Below, one piece after another: positions 53,807-62,848 of a stretch of DNA of 64,000 nt. The notes under the pieces are model-generated. The model was not told where the DNA came from and did no database searches. It worked only from the letters and a program-made list of their open reading frames with translations. Source of the DNA: Sphingobacteriales bacterium (GTDB lineage Bacteria; Bacteroidota; Bacteroidia; Chitinophagales; UBA2359); assembly GCA_016700115.1 (NCBI GenBank), contig CP064999.1, forward strand, positions 3,720,001-3,784,000. Reading direction: 5' to 3'. How positions within the stretch are numbered: the stretch's first letter is position 1; every line of letters begins with the position of its first letter. Made by a program: the position numbers and the translations under genes.

Positions 53807-53841
53807 CAAAAAAGGAGCAACCTTGTACAGGTGCTCCTTTT
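53807..53841 (-). terminator. Rho-independent terminator downstream of the VOC gene
   Basis: AAAAGGAGC (53810-53818) pairs with GCTCCTTTT (53833-53841); the stem extends inward by ACCT/AGGT with one bulged base. On the minus strand T-rich sequence follows. It lies about 150 bp after the VOC stop. Confidence 0.75.
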
Positions 53842-53989
53842 CAAAATTACCGAATCTGTTAAATAGAGTTTGGTAACTAACAATATTCCGTGAACATTGT
53901 CTAATTTATTTGGCAGTATAAAAAATAGAAAGTTTTAACTGACAGAAGTTTGCTTGCCTTTTAAAGAATTTTTTAAAAGCTATTTTTTA

Positions 53990-54430
53990 TCATCCTGCAT
54001 GTTGAGCATTAAAACTGATCATCCAGTTAATTCCAAATCTATCTGTAAACATCCCAAAATAATCACCCCAAAATGTATCAGCCATAGGCATTGTTACTTG
54101 TCCACCTGCAGAAAGTTCATTAAAAAAACGATCAGCGTTGGCTTTTGAATCGGTATTGATTGAAAGAGAAAAATTGTTGCCTTGTTTGAAAGAAGTTGCC
54201 CATTCTCCTCCGGTATCACTTCCCATTATGCAGGTTTCTTTGCTGATTTGTAATGACACATGCATAATTTTGTTTCCCATTTCTTCGGTCATTGGTTCTG
54301 AACCCTCTTGTGGTGGCATATCTTTGAAACGACCTATATAAGAAAATTCCCCTCCAAATACGGATTTGTAAAATTCAAAAGCCTCTTCACAATTATTGTG
54401 AAAGGTTAGATAAACGTTTACTGTTGTCAT
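53990..54430 (-). CDS. VOC family protein, PhnB/glyoxalase-like
   Basis: This 146-residue protein has the single-polypeptide VOC (vicinal oxygen chelate) size and the PhnB-type pattern: NVYLTFHNNCEEAFEFYKSVFGGEF at the start (first strand and helix), ISKETCIMGSDT in the middle, and FWGDYFGMFTDRFGINWMI at the end. The group is abundant and mostly uncharacterised. Some members resemble 3-demethylubiquinone methyltransferase or fosfomycin-resistance folds, but nothing here points to a substrate. It is a single gene in the cytoplasm. Confidence 0.85.
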   Translation of the reverse strand: MTTVNVYLTFHNNCEEAFEFYKSVFGGEFSYIGRFKDMPPQEGSEPMTEEMGNKIMHVSLQISKETCIMGSDTGGEWATSFKQGNNFSLSINTDSKANADRFFNELSAGGQVTMPMADTFWGDYFGMFTDRFGINWMISFNAQHAG

Positions 54431-55052
54431 GTTAAATTGATTTATGTGAATTAAAAAATGTGCCTGATTGAAGCTTTGAAACTAATTAAAATTTAAAAAG
54501 GAATGGGTTGCAAAAAATCTTATCGCTAAGCTGTTGCAAAGCTAAATACTTTAGCTGAATTTTGAACTACTTTAACTAATATTTTTTGCAAAAAATTTTT
54601 ATGCTGCAAAACTTTGTATTTTGCTGCCATATTCATTTTGGAAATCTTAAAGCACTGACTGCATTCAGCATCATTTAAGGTATATACTCAATCATAACGC
54701 TTCAAGCTGAAAAGAGCAGGTTTAGTTTAACTTGTGAAATAGTTAAACAATTAGTATGCCTAATTGAATGAAACAAGTTTTTCTTATTCTACTATAACCA
54801 CATTCATATCAGTAGGCCGTTATAAATAACAAATTAATCCTCCTAAAGCCAATTTTGTCCAGAAATTTAGTATTAAATGCAAAAAAATAAGGCGGACTTC
54901 CCAAGTTTAAAGGTATTTATCTTGGAAAAGATGGCATTTTTGTTTGATAAAGGACGAAACTTTAGTAGATAAGTTGAAATTCATGTGAATTTACCGGACT
55001 TAAAAAATAAAAAAATTGCCTTTCCATTCATTTTTGAAACTGGTTTTGGTGT

Positions 55053-55330
55053 GTTTCTTACTCCATTTAAAACTTTTGAAGTAAGAAATGCCCTGTTTCT
55101 TATTCCAATTTGATTTTTTGAAATAAGAAATGGGCGGTTTCTTATTTCATTGTTGAATTTTAAAGTTGGAAATGCCCTGTTTCTTACTTCATTCTTGAAT
55201 TTTAAAATTGGAAATGCCCCGTTTCTTTCTTCAATTCTAATAAAAGAAGTTGGAAATGCTCTGTTTCTTATTCCATTTTCCTTTTTTAAAACAAGAAACA
55301 GGTCATTTCTTATTTCATTTTTCTTCTTGT
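55053..55330. repeat. Tandem array of 42-bp units, each an inverted repeat
   Basis: Six full units start at 55053, 55095, 55137, 55179, 55221 and 55263, and a partial seventh at 55305; a degenerate one may precede at about 55011. Each begins GTTTCTTAyTyCA and most end near TGAAGTAAGAAATGCCC. In unit one the arm TTTCTTACT is the exact reverse complement of AGTAAGAAA, so single units can form hairpins. Units differ at many positions but keep the 42-bp length. No spacer-like unique segments of constant length exist, so it is not a CRISPR. Confidence 0.88.
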
Positions 55331-55425
55331 TAATGATGTTTTTTCTTTTGTTTGAAAACAGTTTAAGCTAAAATGAACTCTAATAATGTAAAGTGCTTTC
55401 ATACACCTGCTAAGTTTTTTTTACT

Positions 55426-55433
55426 TAGTTTTG
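55426..55433 (+). promoter_or_regulatory. -7 promoter motif of yajC (TAGTTTTG)
   Basis: This is an exact TAnnTTTG match 34 bp before the start codon and about 95 bp after the repeat array. Confidence 0.45.
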
Positions 55434-55467
55434 TGGCAATATTCACTAAACAAATCGTTAGCTTTTT

Positions 55468-55836
55468 ATGATTAGCTTATTAACTTTGATATTGTCAAGC
55501 CCAGACGGCTCCCCTAATCCATCCTCTCATTTATTTTTGATTGCCGGAGTTTTTATAATTATGTACTTTTTTATGATACGTCCACAAAGTAAAAAAGCAA
55601 AAGAGGCGCGGACTTTTATGGAAGGACTTCAAAAGGGTGATAAAGTAGTAACTATAGGAGGAATTCACGGTAAAATCTTAAAAGCTGATGACACTTCAGT
55701 ACTTTTGGCAATAGATGTTAATACAAAAGTGCGAGTTGAAAAAACAGCAATTTCACATGAATATACTAAGTTGCTAAATTCAGGCAAGTCAACTACCACT
55801 ACCACAGAAGAAAAAGAAAAGCCTGAACAAGAATAA
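55468..55836 (+). CDS. yajC: Preprotein translocase subunit YajC
   Basis: This 122-residue protein has a single transmembrane helix (about 21-37, FLIAGVFIIMYFFMIRP) followed by the family motif RPQSKKAKEARTFMEGLQKGD and VVTIGGIHGKI. The acidic, Thr-rich tail is species-specific. YajC associates with SecDF and the Sec translocon in the inner membrane. It is first of a conserved yajC-ybbR-coaE unit. Confidence 0.95.
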   Translation: MISLLTLILSSPDGSPNPSSHLFLIAGVFIIMYFFMIRPQSKKAKEARTFMEGLQKGDKVVTIGGIHGKILKADDTSVLLAIDVNTKVRVEKTAISHEYTKLLNSGKSTTTTTEEKEKPEQE

Positions 55837-55936
55837 TTTGGAGGTATAAAGGCAATTTTCATTTAAATAAAAAGCAGGTCTTTTTGACCGGCTTATAAAT
55901 GAGTCATAACCACTGATATCATCCCAATTTATCAGC

Positions 55937-56869
55937 ATGGAAAAATTAATAAGTTCGGGTGACCGCTATATTTTGTTAGCTTCAATGCTTGCATCCTGCA
56001 TAATCTGGGTGTTTATTTCCCTGTCTCAGACCTACAATATTGAGGTGGCTGTGCCTGTAACCTATATCAACCTGCCTGACGATAAGGTGTTATCCAAGCC
56101 GTTGCCAGAAGAATTGTTTTTATACGTTAAAAGCAAAGGAACTAACCTGATTTGGCAATTTTACCTTTCAGGCAAAGGTGTGCAGATAGATCATAGCAGG
56201 TTGTTGAACAATAAAGTGAATACTGCCAATTTAGTGCATCAGTTCTCGATACAGTTATCTCAATTAGAAATCAGAGAGATCAGACCTGACACCATATACT
56301 TTATTTTTGAGCAAAAATCTGAAAAGTTAGTTCCGGTAAAACTGCAATATGACATTACAACAAATAATGCGTTTGACTTGAAATTAGTCAGTGCAGCACC
56401 GGATACTATATTAGTCTCCGGTCCCACTTCATTAATTGACACTTTAACAAACTGGCCATCTGAGTTATTTAAGTATCGCGATATCAATCAAAACTATAAG
56501 GGTAATATTAAGCTGCAAACCCCTGCACTATCTTCAGTTACAATTAGCACAAACGCGGTTGAATATGAGATAAAAGTGGAAGAATTTACAGAAAAAACAT
56601 TGCTCATTCCAATAGAAAGGGTTAATTTGCCCCCACATCAAACCGTATTTATGTATCCATCTGAAGCAACAGTAGTGTTTCAGGTCGGTATAAGCGAATT
56701 TGATCAAATTGAATCGTACTATTTTAAAATGATTGCCGATTTTGAAGAAGTAAATTTTGTGTCGGATACAAGTGTTCCATTGCGGCTTGCCGAAAAGCCG
56801 ATCAGTGTGCGAAATGTTCGTTTTAGTCCTAAATATGCTGAATTTATAATAGTTGGCAAGCCTAAATAA
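55937..56869 (+). CDS. YbbR-like (CdaR-like) domain protein
   Basis: This 310-residue protein has one N-terminal membrane helix (about 14-32) and an extracytoplasmic part of repeated YbbR-type beta domains (for example VPVTYINLPDDKVLSKPLPEELFLYV near the start, cut here: VTYINLPDDKVLSKPLPEE; and LVSAAPDTILVSGPTSLID). In Firmicutes CdaR regulates the cyclic-di-AMP cyclase CdaA. In Bacteroidota the protein is conserved next to yajC and coaE but its role is less clear. It lies 100 bp after yajC and 51 bp before coaE. Confidence 0.85.
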   Translation: MEKLISSGDRYILLASMLASCIIWVFISLSQTYNIEVAVPVTYINLPDDKVLSKPLPEELFLYVKSKGTNLIWQFYLSGKGVQIDHSRLLNNKVNTANLVHQFSIQLSQLEIREIRPDTIYFIFEQKSEKLVPVKLQYDITTNNAFDLKLVSAAPDTILVSGPTSLIDTLTNWPSELFKYRDINQNYKGNIKLQTPALSSVTISTNAVEYEIKVEEFTEKTLLIPIERVNLPPHQTVFMYPSEATVVFQVGISEFDQIESYYFKMIADFEEVNFVSDTSVPLRLAEKPISVRNVRFSPKYAEFIIVGKPK

Positions 56870-56920
56870 TAAGTGCGACTTCTTTTTTAGACATTTAATT
56901 GTCAAACAAAAACTATTGTC

Positions 56921-57517
56921 ATGCTCAGCGTAGGTATTACCGGTGGAATTGGAAGTGGAAAAACCACAGTCTGTAAGTTGTTTGCTTTGCTGAGGGTTCC
57001 GGTTTATAATGCAGATGAAGCAGCAAAGATTCTTATGCAACAAGACAAAATGCTGATAAAAAAAATTAAAAAGTTGTTTGGAAACGATATTTATTCGGAA
57101 GACAATAGCTTAAACCGCAGACAATTAGCGGCTATTGTTTTTTCGGATAAATCAGCTTTGGAGGCCTTGGAAAAAGTGGTACATCCTGCTGTGATGAAAC
57201 ACAGTGAGAAATGGGTTAAAAATCAAAAAACACCTTATGTGTTGAAAGAGTCTGCGCTCTTATTTGAAAGTGGTTCCTTTAAAGAAATGGATAAAATTAT
57301 TATGGTATATGCATCGGAATATGTTAGAATAAAAAGAGTACAAAAACGAGATGGTTCGACAACCGAAGAAATAAAAGCCAGAATAGCCAAACAATTGCCG
57401 GATGCCTATAAAATTTCGCGTTCCGATTTTTTGGTAAATAATGACGGCAGGTTGTTGCTTATTCCTCAAGTCTTAGATATTCACAAACAACTTCTGATTG
57501 ATGCTGAAAACAGGTAA
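56921..57517 (+). CDS. coaE: Dephospho-CoA kinase
   Basis: This 198-residue protein has the P-loop GITGGIGSGKTTVCKLF at the N-terminus (residues 5-21), the CoA-binding YNADEAAK motif and the VVHPAVMKH motif, followed by the LLFESGSFKEMDKIIMVYA lid region. It phosphorylates the 3'-OH of dephospho-CoA with ATP, the last step of CoA synthesis, in the cytoplasm. It is the third gene of the yajC-ybbR-coaE unit. Confidence 0.96.
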   Translation: MLSVGITGGIGSGKTTVCKLFALLRVPVYNADEAAKILMQQDKMLIKKIKKLFGNDIYSEDNSLNRRQLAAIVFSDKSALEALEKVVHPAVMKHSEKWVKNQKTPYVLKESALLFESGSFKEMDKIIMVYASEYVRIKRVQKRDGSTTEEIKARIAKQLPDAYKISRSDFLVNNDGRLLLIPQVLDIHKQLLIDAENR

Positions 57518-57579
57518 TTTTAGAAGAATCAAACCCTATAAATTACAATAAGCAAAACAAAACCCTATACTACAAAAAA

Positions 57580-57615
57580 ATCCGGTTTTTACATCAAAAA
57601 AAGTAAAAACCGGAT
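57580..57615. terminator. Inverted repeat after coaE, candidate terminator
   Basis: ATCCGGTTTTTAC (57580-57592) pairs perfectly over 13 bp with GTAAAAACCGGAT (57603-57615). The T-run after it on the plus strand is weak (CTTTA), so terminator activity on that strand is uncertain. It lies 62 bp after coaE. Confidence 0.6.
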
Positions 57616-57803
57616 CTTTAAAAGATGCCACAGATTACATGAATATGTTTACCTAATATTTGGAATTGCTGAAGTAATCTTTCGGCAATGCAAACTTAAG
57701 CTTTTTTTTTAAAACTCCGGCATCTTTTTTAACATCATTATTGTTTTTTATTTAGACGCTTTTTTATCTTTTACATTTTTCTAACCAATTTATTCAATAA
57801 AAA

Positions 57804-58304
57804 ATGGATGTTACACACTTGCATTTATTGCTCAATCATTTTCCAATTATTGGAACATTAATCGGATGTGTTGTTTTAATTTTCGGACTGCTTAAAAAAA
57901 GCAGAGAGGTTCAGTTAGTAGCGTGTTACTTGTTAATTGTTATGGCTTTTGTGTCCTATCCGGTTATGGAGACAGGAGAAGGTGCTGAAGATACCGTTGA
58001 AAAAATTGCCGGTGTTTCCGAAACCATTATGCACAATCATGAAGAGGCTGCTGAATCCGCATTTACGGTGATGATCATAACAGGCATACTTTCTTTATTG
58101 TCTGTAATCCTTCATTTTTTGAAGAAATCATATTTTATCTGGTCTGCAATTATTACCTCAATAGTTGCTGCTGTTGCCTTTGGTTTTATGGCCAATGCCG
58201 GGTATATTGGAGGGCAAATACGACATACAGAAATACATAGCCCACATTTGTTAAATAACTCAACTACCAATTCAACCTTGCAAAATGACACGGATGATGA
58301 TTAA
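57804..58304 (+). CDS. Small four-helix membrane protein, DUF2231-like
   Basis: This 166-residue protein has four hydrophobic helices (about 10-27, 37-53, 87-105, 110-128). The opening HLHLLLNHFPIIGTLIGC matches the DUF2231-type pattern with a His near the first helix, and His/Glu residues in the loop (MHNHEEAAES) could bind metal or haem. Proteins of this type are membrane-bound and mostly uncharacterised, some near redox genes. The next gene on the same strand starts 54 bp later. Confidence 0.65.
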   Translation: MDVTHLHLLLNHFPIIGTLIGCVVLIFGLLKKSREVQLVACYLLIVMAFVSYPVMETGEGAEDTVEKIAGVSETIMHNHEEAAESAFTVMIITGILSLLSVILHFLKKSYFIWSAIITSIVAAVAFGFMANAGYIGGQIRHTEIHSPHLLNNSTTNSTLQNDTDDD

Positions 58305-58358
58305 TTATGGCAATTTTAAATTAGTGCCTCCACACCTGTTTTCTGAGAAAATTACTTT

Positions 58359-58961
58359 ATGGTATCCTTTCTAAGAATATTTCTTCCGGTTTTTTTCCTG
58401 TTTTATTTCGGGATGACCTTTGTCGTAAAAAGTCTAATGACCGCAAAGACAATAGGAAAAAACCCGATTGTTTTACCAAATGACGATTCTGCCTATGGGT
58501 TAATTGGATTTTATTTTCGGTTAACTATGCTTTTGTTGTTAGGATATGTGCTAGTTTTTGCCTTTATCCCCTCAATCTATTCTTACTTCTTACCTATATC
58601 TGAATTGGAAAGAGATTGGGTTAAATTAGTGGGAATAGGGTTGTTGATTTTATCTTTTGGATGGGTAGTCATTGCTCAGTATCAAATGAGACAATCCTGG
58701 CGGATAGGTATAGACACTGAACACAAAACAGAGCTCATCACTACCGGTTTGTTTTCTGTTTCCCGAAATCCAATTTTTTTGGGTATGATATTTAGTTTAT
58801 TTGGTCTTTTTTTGGCTACCCCGAATGCTTTAACTGCACTCATTTTAGTGATGGGTTACGTATTAATTCAAATACAAATCCGGTTGGAAGAAGAATTTTT
58901 ATCCAATCAACATGGAGAAACATATAGACAATATAAGCTAAAAGTCAGGCGGTTAATTTAA
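58359..58961 (+). CDS. Isoprenylcysteine/phospholipid methyltransferase-like membrane protein
   Basis: This 200-residue protein has about five helices. The C-terminal part has the ICMT/PEMT pattern: GLFSVSRNPIFLGMIFSLFG (Arg-Asn-Pro motif for SAM and substrate) and, near the end, EEEFLSNQHGETYRQYK. The family methylates lipids or protein carboxyl groups at the membrane using SAM. Bacterial members are rarely characterised. It probably forms a unit with the preceding DUF2231-like gene and is convergent with the TROVE/vWA gene, whose stop is only 14 bp away. Confidence 0.85.
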   Translation: MVSFLRIFLPVFFLFYFGMTFVVKSLMTAKTIGKNPIVLPNDDSAYGLIGFYFRLTMLLLLGYVLVFAFIPSIYSYFLPISELERDWVKLVGIGLLILSFGWVVIAQYQMRQSWRIGIDTEHKTELITTGLFSVSRNPIFLGMIFSLFGLFLATPNALTALILVMGYVLIQIQIRLEEEFLSNQHGETYRQYKLKVRRLI

Positions 58962-58975
58962 CAATTTACATCATT

Positions 58976-60568
58976 CTAAGTGCCTGCTGTTATTTTAACC
59001 TGTTTTAGCAATTCCTGATCTAAGGCTTTAAGCATGTTTTCAAAAACATTCAATTGCAGGGTTTCTCCTGTTTTAATATCGGTTACAGTTGATTCTCCAC
59101 CTAAAATCAAGCTGATAACTGAACCATCGAATCCGCCAATTATACTAACGCCTCTGTCATTGATAGTAGATGGGAAATCGTCTTTTCTTCCGGTTACGTA
59201 CCACCATATCACTTTTATGTTTGGCAATCCTACTTCTGATAGTTTCTGCATCATAGCTTCGTAGTTTGTCGTGTCATTTTCTTCAGTAGCAATATCAAAC
59301 TGCAAATCACTGATCACTAACAAAGTGCTTGGAAAATCTGAAACCGGAATATTCGGATTACTTTTACGCACTCTGATAATTTCATCTATAACAGATTGAA
59401 AATTTGTATTCCCCCAGGCTGTTTCAGCATTTTTTATCTGCATGGCCTTATCTGTGAAACTTCCGGACAGTTTCATTACCTTCGAAACAGAGTCGAACAT
59501 AACCACATAATCTTTAAAAGCTCCGGTATTAAGTGAAGAGAAATAAATACCCAAACTAACACAAATATCAAATGCGGTTGTATCAGCTACTTTAGCATTC
59601 ATTGAACCTGAAGTATCGAGCGCACACCAAACATTTTCACTGATGCCATTATTGTTTTGATTTGCTGTTTCAAGTAACCCCTCGAATTGTTTGTCAATTG
59701 TATATCGTTGAGCTAACCCCATCTTGGTGTTTACAACTGACATAAGTTCATATACATACCCTGTAAATTTAGCTACAGGTTGCTGTTTAATCCATTCTAA
59801 ATATCTTTCTTCCTGACCATGACGCTCTAATGTTCTTTTGCCATCACGACCAATATGGTTGACTAAATTGAACAATGCTCTTCCGGAAATTGATTTAAAT
59901 TCTAACTGATCCCAAAGCCCGGAACAACAAAGTTGTTGGAACTTATGTGCATTTCCGTCGGCTTTGAAAAGACGATAATCAGTTGGTGTCCAACCTAAAT
60001 ATTTGCATAACCCGTAAGCAAATTTATTTAACTGATGATGTCTTTCTGACTTGATATTGCTATTTGAACGGATTCGGGGCAAATATTTGGCAAGCAGTTC
60101 TTTGTTATATTCATCTGCCAGTCCGCGTTTTATCAGTTCATAAATTTGTTGCCGGTCTAAAACCTCAATTAAGCCTTTGTGCCAAAGGTCTTTCCAAACC
60201 CCTGCAATCGGAATTAGCCATAAGTTTTGATAAAAAATATCGGGTTGATATTTTGAAAGCCATTTTATTGCCGATCTGAATTCACTTCGATTGCCCTGAC
60301 CGCGTTGAACTGTTTCTGAGTTAAAAAAGCCTTTTGTTTTACGGGTGATTATGCGAAGGTAAAACACAATCTGAAGTGTAATTTTTGGGGACTCTGCCCA
60401 AATAGCACTGATATCTGCAAAAACTTCTTCATCTTTTCGCCTTCTGTATGTTGCACATTTAGCAAAATAATCTACCAGGGCGTTGCCTGTTGTACTATTT
60501 GAAACTGCTCCATTTTCTGTGTAAGTGTCATATTGTCGAATTGCGGTTAGAAAAAGGTTGTTATTCAT
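58976..60568 (-). CDS. TROVE-like/DUF2828-type protein with vWA domain
   Basis: This 530-residue protein has an N-terminal helical-repeat region (about 30-300) with RQYDTYTENGAV, KCATYRRRKDEEVFADI and IPIAGVWKDLW. It resembles the ring-forming part of Ro60/TROVE and DUF2828 proteins. The C-terminal vWA domain (about 312-500) has an intact metal site, ALDTSGSMN (DxSxS) with further ligands in AWGNTNF and ISDLQFD. Ro60 homologues bind misfolded and Y-type RNAs. Whether this one binds RNA is inference. No rtcB or Y-RNA gene is seen nearby. It is a single gene. Confidence 0.78.
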   Translation of the reverse strand: MNNNLFLTAIRQYDTYTENGAVSNSTTGNALVDYFAKCATYRRRKDEEVFADISAIWAESPKITLQIVFYLRIITRKTKGFFNSETVQRGQGNRSEFRSAIKWLSKYQPDIFYQNLWLIPIAGVWKDLWHKGLIEVLDRQQIYELIKRGLADEYNKELLAKYLPRIRSNSNIKSERHHQLNKFAYGLCKYLGWTPTDYRLFKADGNAHKFQQLCCSGLWDQLEFKSISGRALFNLVNHIGRDGKRTLERHGQEERYLEWIKQQPVAKFTGYVYELMSVVNTKMGLAQRYTIDKQFEGLLETANQNNNGISENVWCALDTSGSMNAKVADTTAFDICVSLGIYFSSLNTGAFKDYVVMFDSVSKVMKLSGSFTDKAMQIKNAETAWGNTNFQSVIDEIIRVRKSNPNIPVSDFPSTLLVISDLQFDIATEENDTTNYEAMMQKLSEVGLPNIKVIWWYVTGRKDDFPSTINDRGVSIIGGFDGSVISLILGGESTVTDIKTGETLQLNVFENMLKALDQELLKQVKITAGT

Positions 60569-60714
60569 GTATAAATTTTTTTGTAAACCAATATATAGTC
60601 GGAGATAAATTATCCTTTTAGAGTAAAATTAAAATGCAGTTGATTTTAAACACCTGACTGACAACAAATTCAACTTAAAAGCAGATTGCAATAAATTGCC
60701 TGCCTTTACAATTA

Positions 60715-60722
60715 TATATTTG
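60715..60722 (+). promoter_or_regulatory. -7 promoter motif upstream of the Hsp70 gene (TATATTTG)
   Basis: This is an exact TAnnTTTG match 89 bp before the start codon, with a TTG 16 nt upstream (short spacing). Confidence 0.4.
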
Positions 60723-60810
60723 TCATATTTGACAAAATTAAAAAAAGAACAAACAGAAATCCTGAATTGTTACAAAAAATTGATTCCACAAACTAAAACT
60801 CCATTCTTAT

Positions 60811-62691
60811 ATGTCCATAATTCCTATAAATTTAAAAACCGGAACAATTGCCGAAACCGAGCAAAAGGAAATCAAAAACATAATTGTTGGTATAGATCTC
60901 GGTACAACAAATAGCCTTGTTGCCTATATAGACAATACCCTAAAATCTGCAGTTGCCATCAAAGATGAGAACGGAAATAACAAATTAGTACCATCAATCG
61001 TACATTTTGCCGAAGACGGAAGCATAGTTGTAGGCAATCATGCTAAAAAGAAACTCATCGAAAAACCTGAAAATACCATATATTCTGTAAAACGTCTGAT
61101 GGGAAAGGCATATACTGATATTAAAGAACATTCAGGCTTTTTTGGGTATCGGATTATTGATGATGATACGGAAAGCCTGGTCAAAATAAAAGTTGGAAAC
61201 CGTTTTTACACACCGATTGAACTTTCTTCACTCATTTTAAAAGAGTTAAAAAAACGGGCTGAACATGCACTGCAACATCCTGTCAGCAAGGCCGTGATTA
61301 CCGTTCCTGCTTATTTTAATGATGCTCAAAGACAAGCAACCCGAGATGCCGGTAAATTGGCGGGTTTAGATGTATTGCGTATAGTTAATGAACCAACTGC
61401 TGCAAGTCTGGCTTATGGAATTGGATTGAATCCTGATGAAGTTAAAACTATTGCTGTATATGATTTGGGAGGCGGCACTTTCGATATTTCAATTTTAAGA
61501 ATAGAAAATGGAATTTTTGAAGTATTGTCAACCAATGGGAACACCTTTTTAGGAGGAGATGATTTTGACCGGTTAATTGTAAACCATTGGATGGAATATC
61601 ATCATATTGAACCAAGTTTGATTCAATCCGATAAATCGTTTGGACAGTTGATTCGCCTGAAAGCAGAAGAAGCAAAAATTGCGCTAAGTGAAACTGATAA
61701 ATGGGAAGGGATGGTTGGTAAATATCATTGTCAAATTGACCGGAATAGTTTTGATAAAATGACGTTGCCTTTGATAAATACTACTTTGGAACTTTGCGGG
61801 AAAGCCCTGGAAGATGCCAAACTCAGTTTCGCACAAATTGATGAAGTAGTCATGGTTGGAGGATCTACAAGAAGTCAGGTGGTTAAACAAAAAGTTGCAG
61901 ATTTTTTTGGAAAAACTCCGCATGATGAGTTAGACCCTGATGAAGTTGTCGCCCTTGGCGCTGCTGTTCAGGCTGATATACTTGCAGGCAACAACAAAGA
62001 ATTTTTATTACTCGATATTACACCCCTATCCTTGGGAATTGAAACTATGGGTGGGTTAATGGATGTTATCATTCCCCGAAACAGCAAAGTGCCTACACAG
62101 GCATCCCGTCAATATACTACACAATTAGACGGACAAATTAATATGCGGATTAGTGTTTTTCAGGGGGAACGGGATTTGGTGAAAGACAACCGCAAACTTG
62201 GAGAATTTACACTGGCCGGAATACCGGCAATGCCTGCCGGATTGCCTAAAGTAGCCATTACTTTTATTTTAGATGCTGATGGGATCTTACAAGTTAGAGC
62301 AAAAGAACTTCGCTCCGGAATTGCACAAGAAATTCTTGTTAAACCACAATATGGACTGAATGAAGAACAAATGTCCCAAATGTTGTTGGATTCAATAAAG
62401 AATGCGGAACAAGACCGGCAACAACGTGCATTGCTTGAGGCAGTCAACGAAGCTGAAAATCTGATAGGATATGCAGAAAGCTTTATCAGGAAAAATGAAA
62501 AACTTCTTGAAATGGCAGAAATTATAGAAACTAAGCGCCTAATAGGGGAACTTAAAGAAACAGTTAATACCTCGACCGATAAAGATTTAATTCATCACCA
62601 TATTGAAAATTTAAATGAATATACCCGCCCTTTTGCAGAACGGATTATGGATCTGGCAATTTCAAATGCCATGAAAGGGAAAAAAATCTAA
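60811..62691 (+). CDS. HscA-like Hsp70 chaperone
   Basis: This 626-residue protein opens with an unusual leader (INLKTGTIAETEQKEIKN) before the ATPase motif VGIDLGTTNSLVAYI. Other Hsp70 motifs follow: VITVPAYFNDAQRQATRDAG, RIVNEPTAASLAYG, DLGGGTFDISIL and VGGSTRSQVV. The substrate-binding domain (about 400-530) contains LLDITPLSLGIETMGG. The leader and PSIVHFAEDGSIVVGNHAKK resemble HscA-type proteins of Bacteroidota more than classical DnaK, and no dnaJ, grpE, hscB or iscU is seen within the window. HscA helps transfer Fe-S clusters from IscU. That role here is inferred. It has a short C-terminal lid and lacks the Gly-rich DnaK tail. Confidence 0.8.
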   Translation: MSIIPINLKTGTIAETEQKEIKNIIVGIDLGTTNSLVAYIDNTLKSAVAIKDENGNNKLVPSIVHFAEDGSIVVGNHAKKKLIEKPENTIYSVKRLMGKAYTDIKEHSGFFGYRIIDDDTESLVKIKVGNRFYTPIELSSLILKELKKRAEHALQHPVSKAVITVPAYFNDAQRQATRDAGKLAGLDVLRIVNEPTAASLAYGIGLNPDEVKTIAVYDLGGGTFDISILRIENGIFEVLSTNGNTFLGGDDFDRLIVNHWMEYHHIEPSLIQSDKSFGQLIRLKAEEAKIALSETDKWEGMVGKYHCQIDRNSFDKMTLPLINTTLELCGKALEDAKLSFAQIDEVVMVGGSTRSQVVKQKVADFFGKTPHDELDPDEVVALGAAVQADILAGNNKEFLLLDITPLSLGIETMGGLMDVIIPRNSKVPTQASRQYTTQLDGQINMRISVFQGERDLVKDNRKLGEFTLAGIPAMPAGLPKVAITFILDADGILQVRAKELRSGIAQEILVKPQYGLNEEQMSQMLLDSIKNAEQDRQQRALLEAVNEAENLIGYAESFIRKNEKLLEMAEIIETKRLIGELKETVNTSTDKDLIHHHIENLNEYTRPFAERIMDLAISNAMKGKKI

Positions 62692-62827
62692 GATTTGAAT
62701 TGAAGCATATGACTATATAACAACCAAGTGCTTTTAACATTTAAAGATAAAGCTCATTAAGTCAGAATGCAGATATTCTTAGCGATGGAATTAAGTCAAT
62801 GTACTATCTTTTGCCCGGTTGCTTTGT

Positions 62828-62835
62828 TACCTTTG
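62828..62835 (+). promoter_or_regulatory. -7 promoter motif of the deoxynucleoside kinase gene (TACCTTTG)
   Basis: This is an exact TAnnTTTG match 14 bp before the preferred ATG at 62849. A longer TTG-started frame (62819) would overlap it, which supports the later start. Confidence 0.5.
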
Positions 62836-62848
62836 CGACACACATCGT

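Larger units (their letters stand above)
53584..53989. other. Intergenic region
   Basis: No gene is supported. It holds the promoter motif of the type B surface protein (53633-53640) and the terminator of the VOC gene (53807-53841). Confidence 0.6.
54431..55467. other. 1-kb intergenic region with a repeat array
   Basis: The first 600 bp are AT-rich without visible genes. From about 55011 to 55330 there is a tandem array of 42-bp palindromic units (listed separately). The yajC promoter motif follows at 55426-55433. A 73-codon frame across part of the array (55150-55371) reads a 14-residue repeat only because 42 is a multiple of three; stops interrupt the same frame over the earlier units. Confidence 0.65.

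Noticed and set aside
55053..55330. CRISPR array
   Set aside because: The units are contiguous and drift gradually along their whole length; there are no unique spacers between constant repeats and no cas genes in the window.
55150..55371. A 73-residue frame with a 14-residue repeat across the 42-bp array
   Set aside because: The protein repeat follows from the DNA period being divisible by three. Earlier units carry a stop in the same frame, there is no ribosome-binding site, and the composition is Phe/Leu-rich. It is treated as non-coding.
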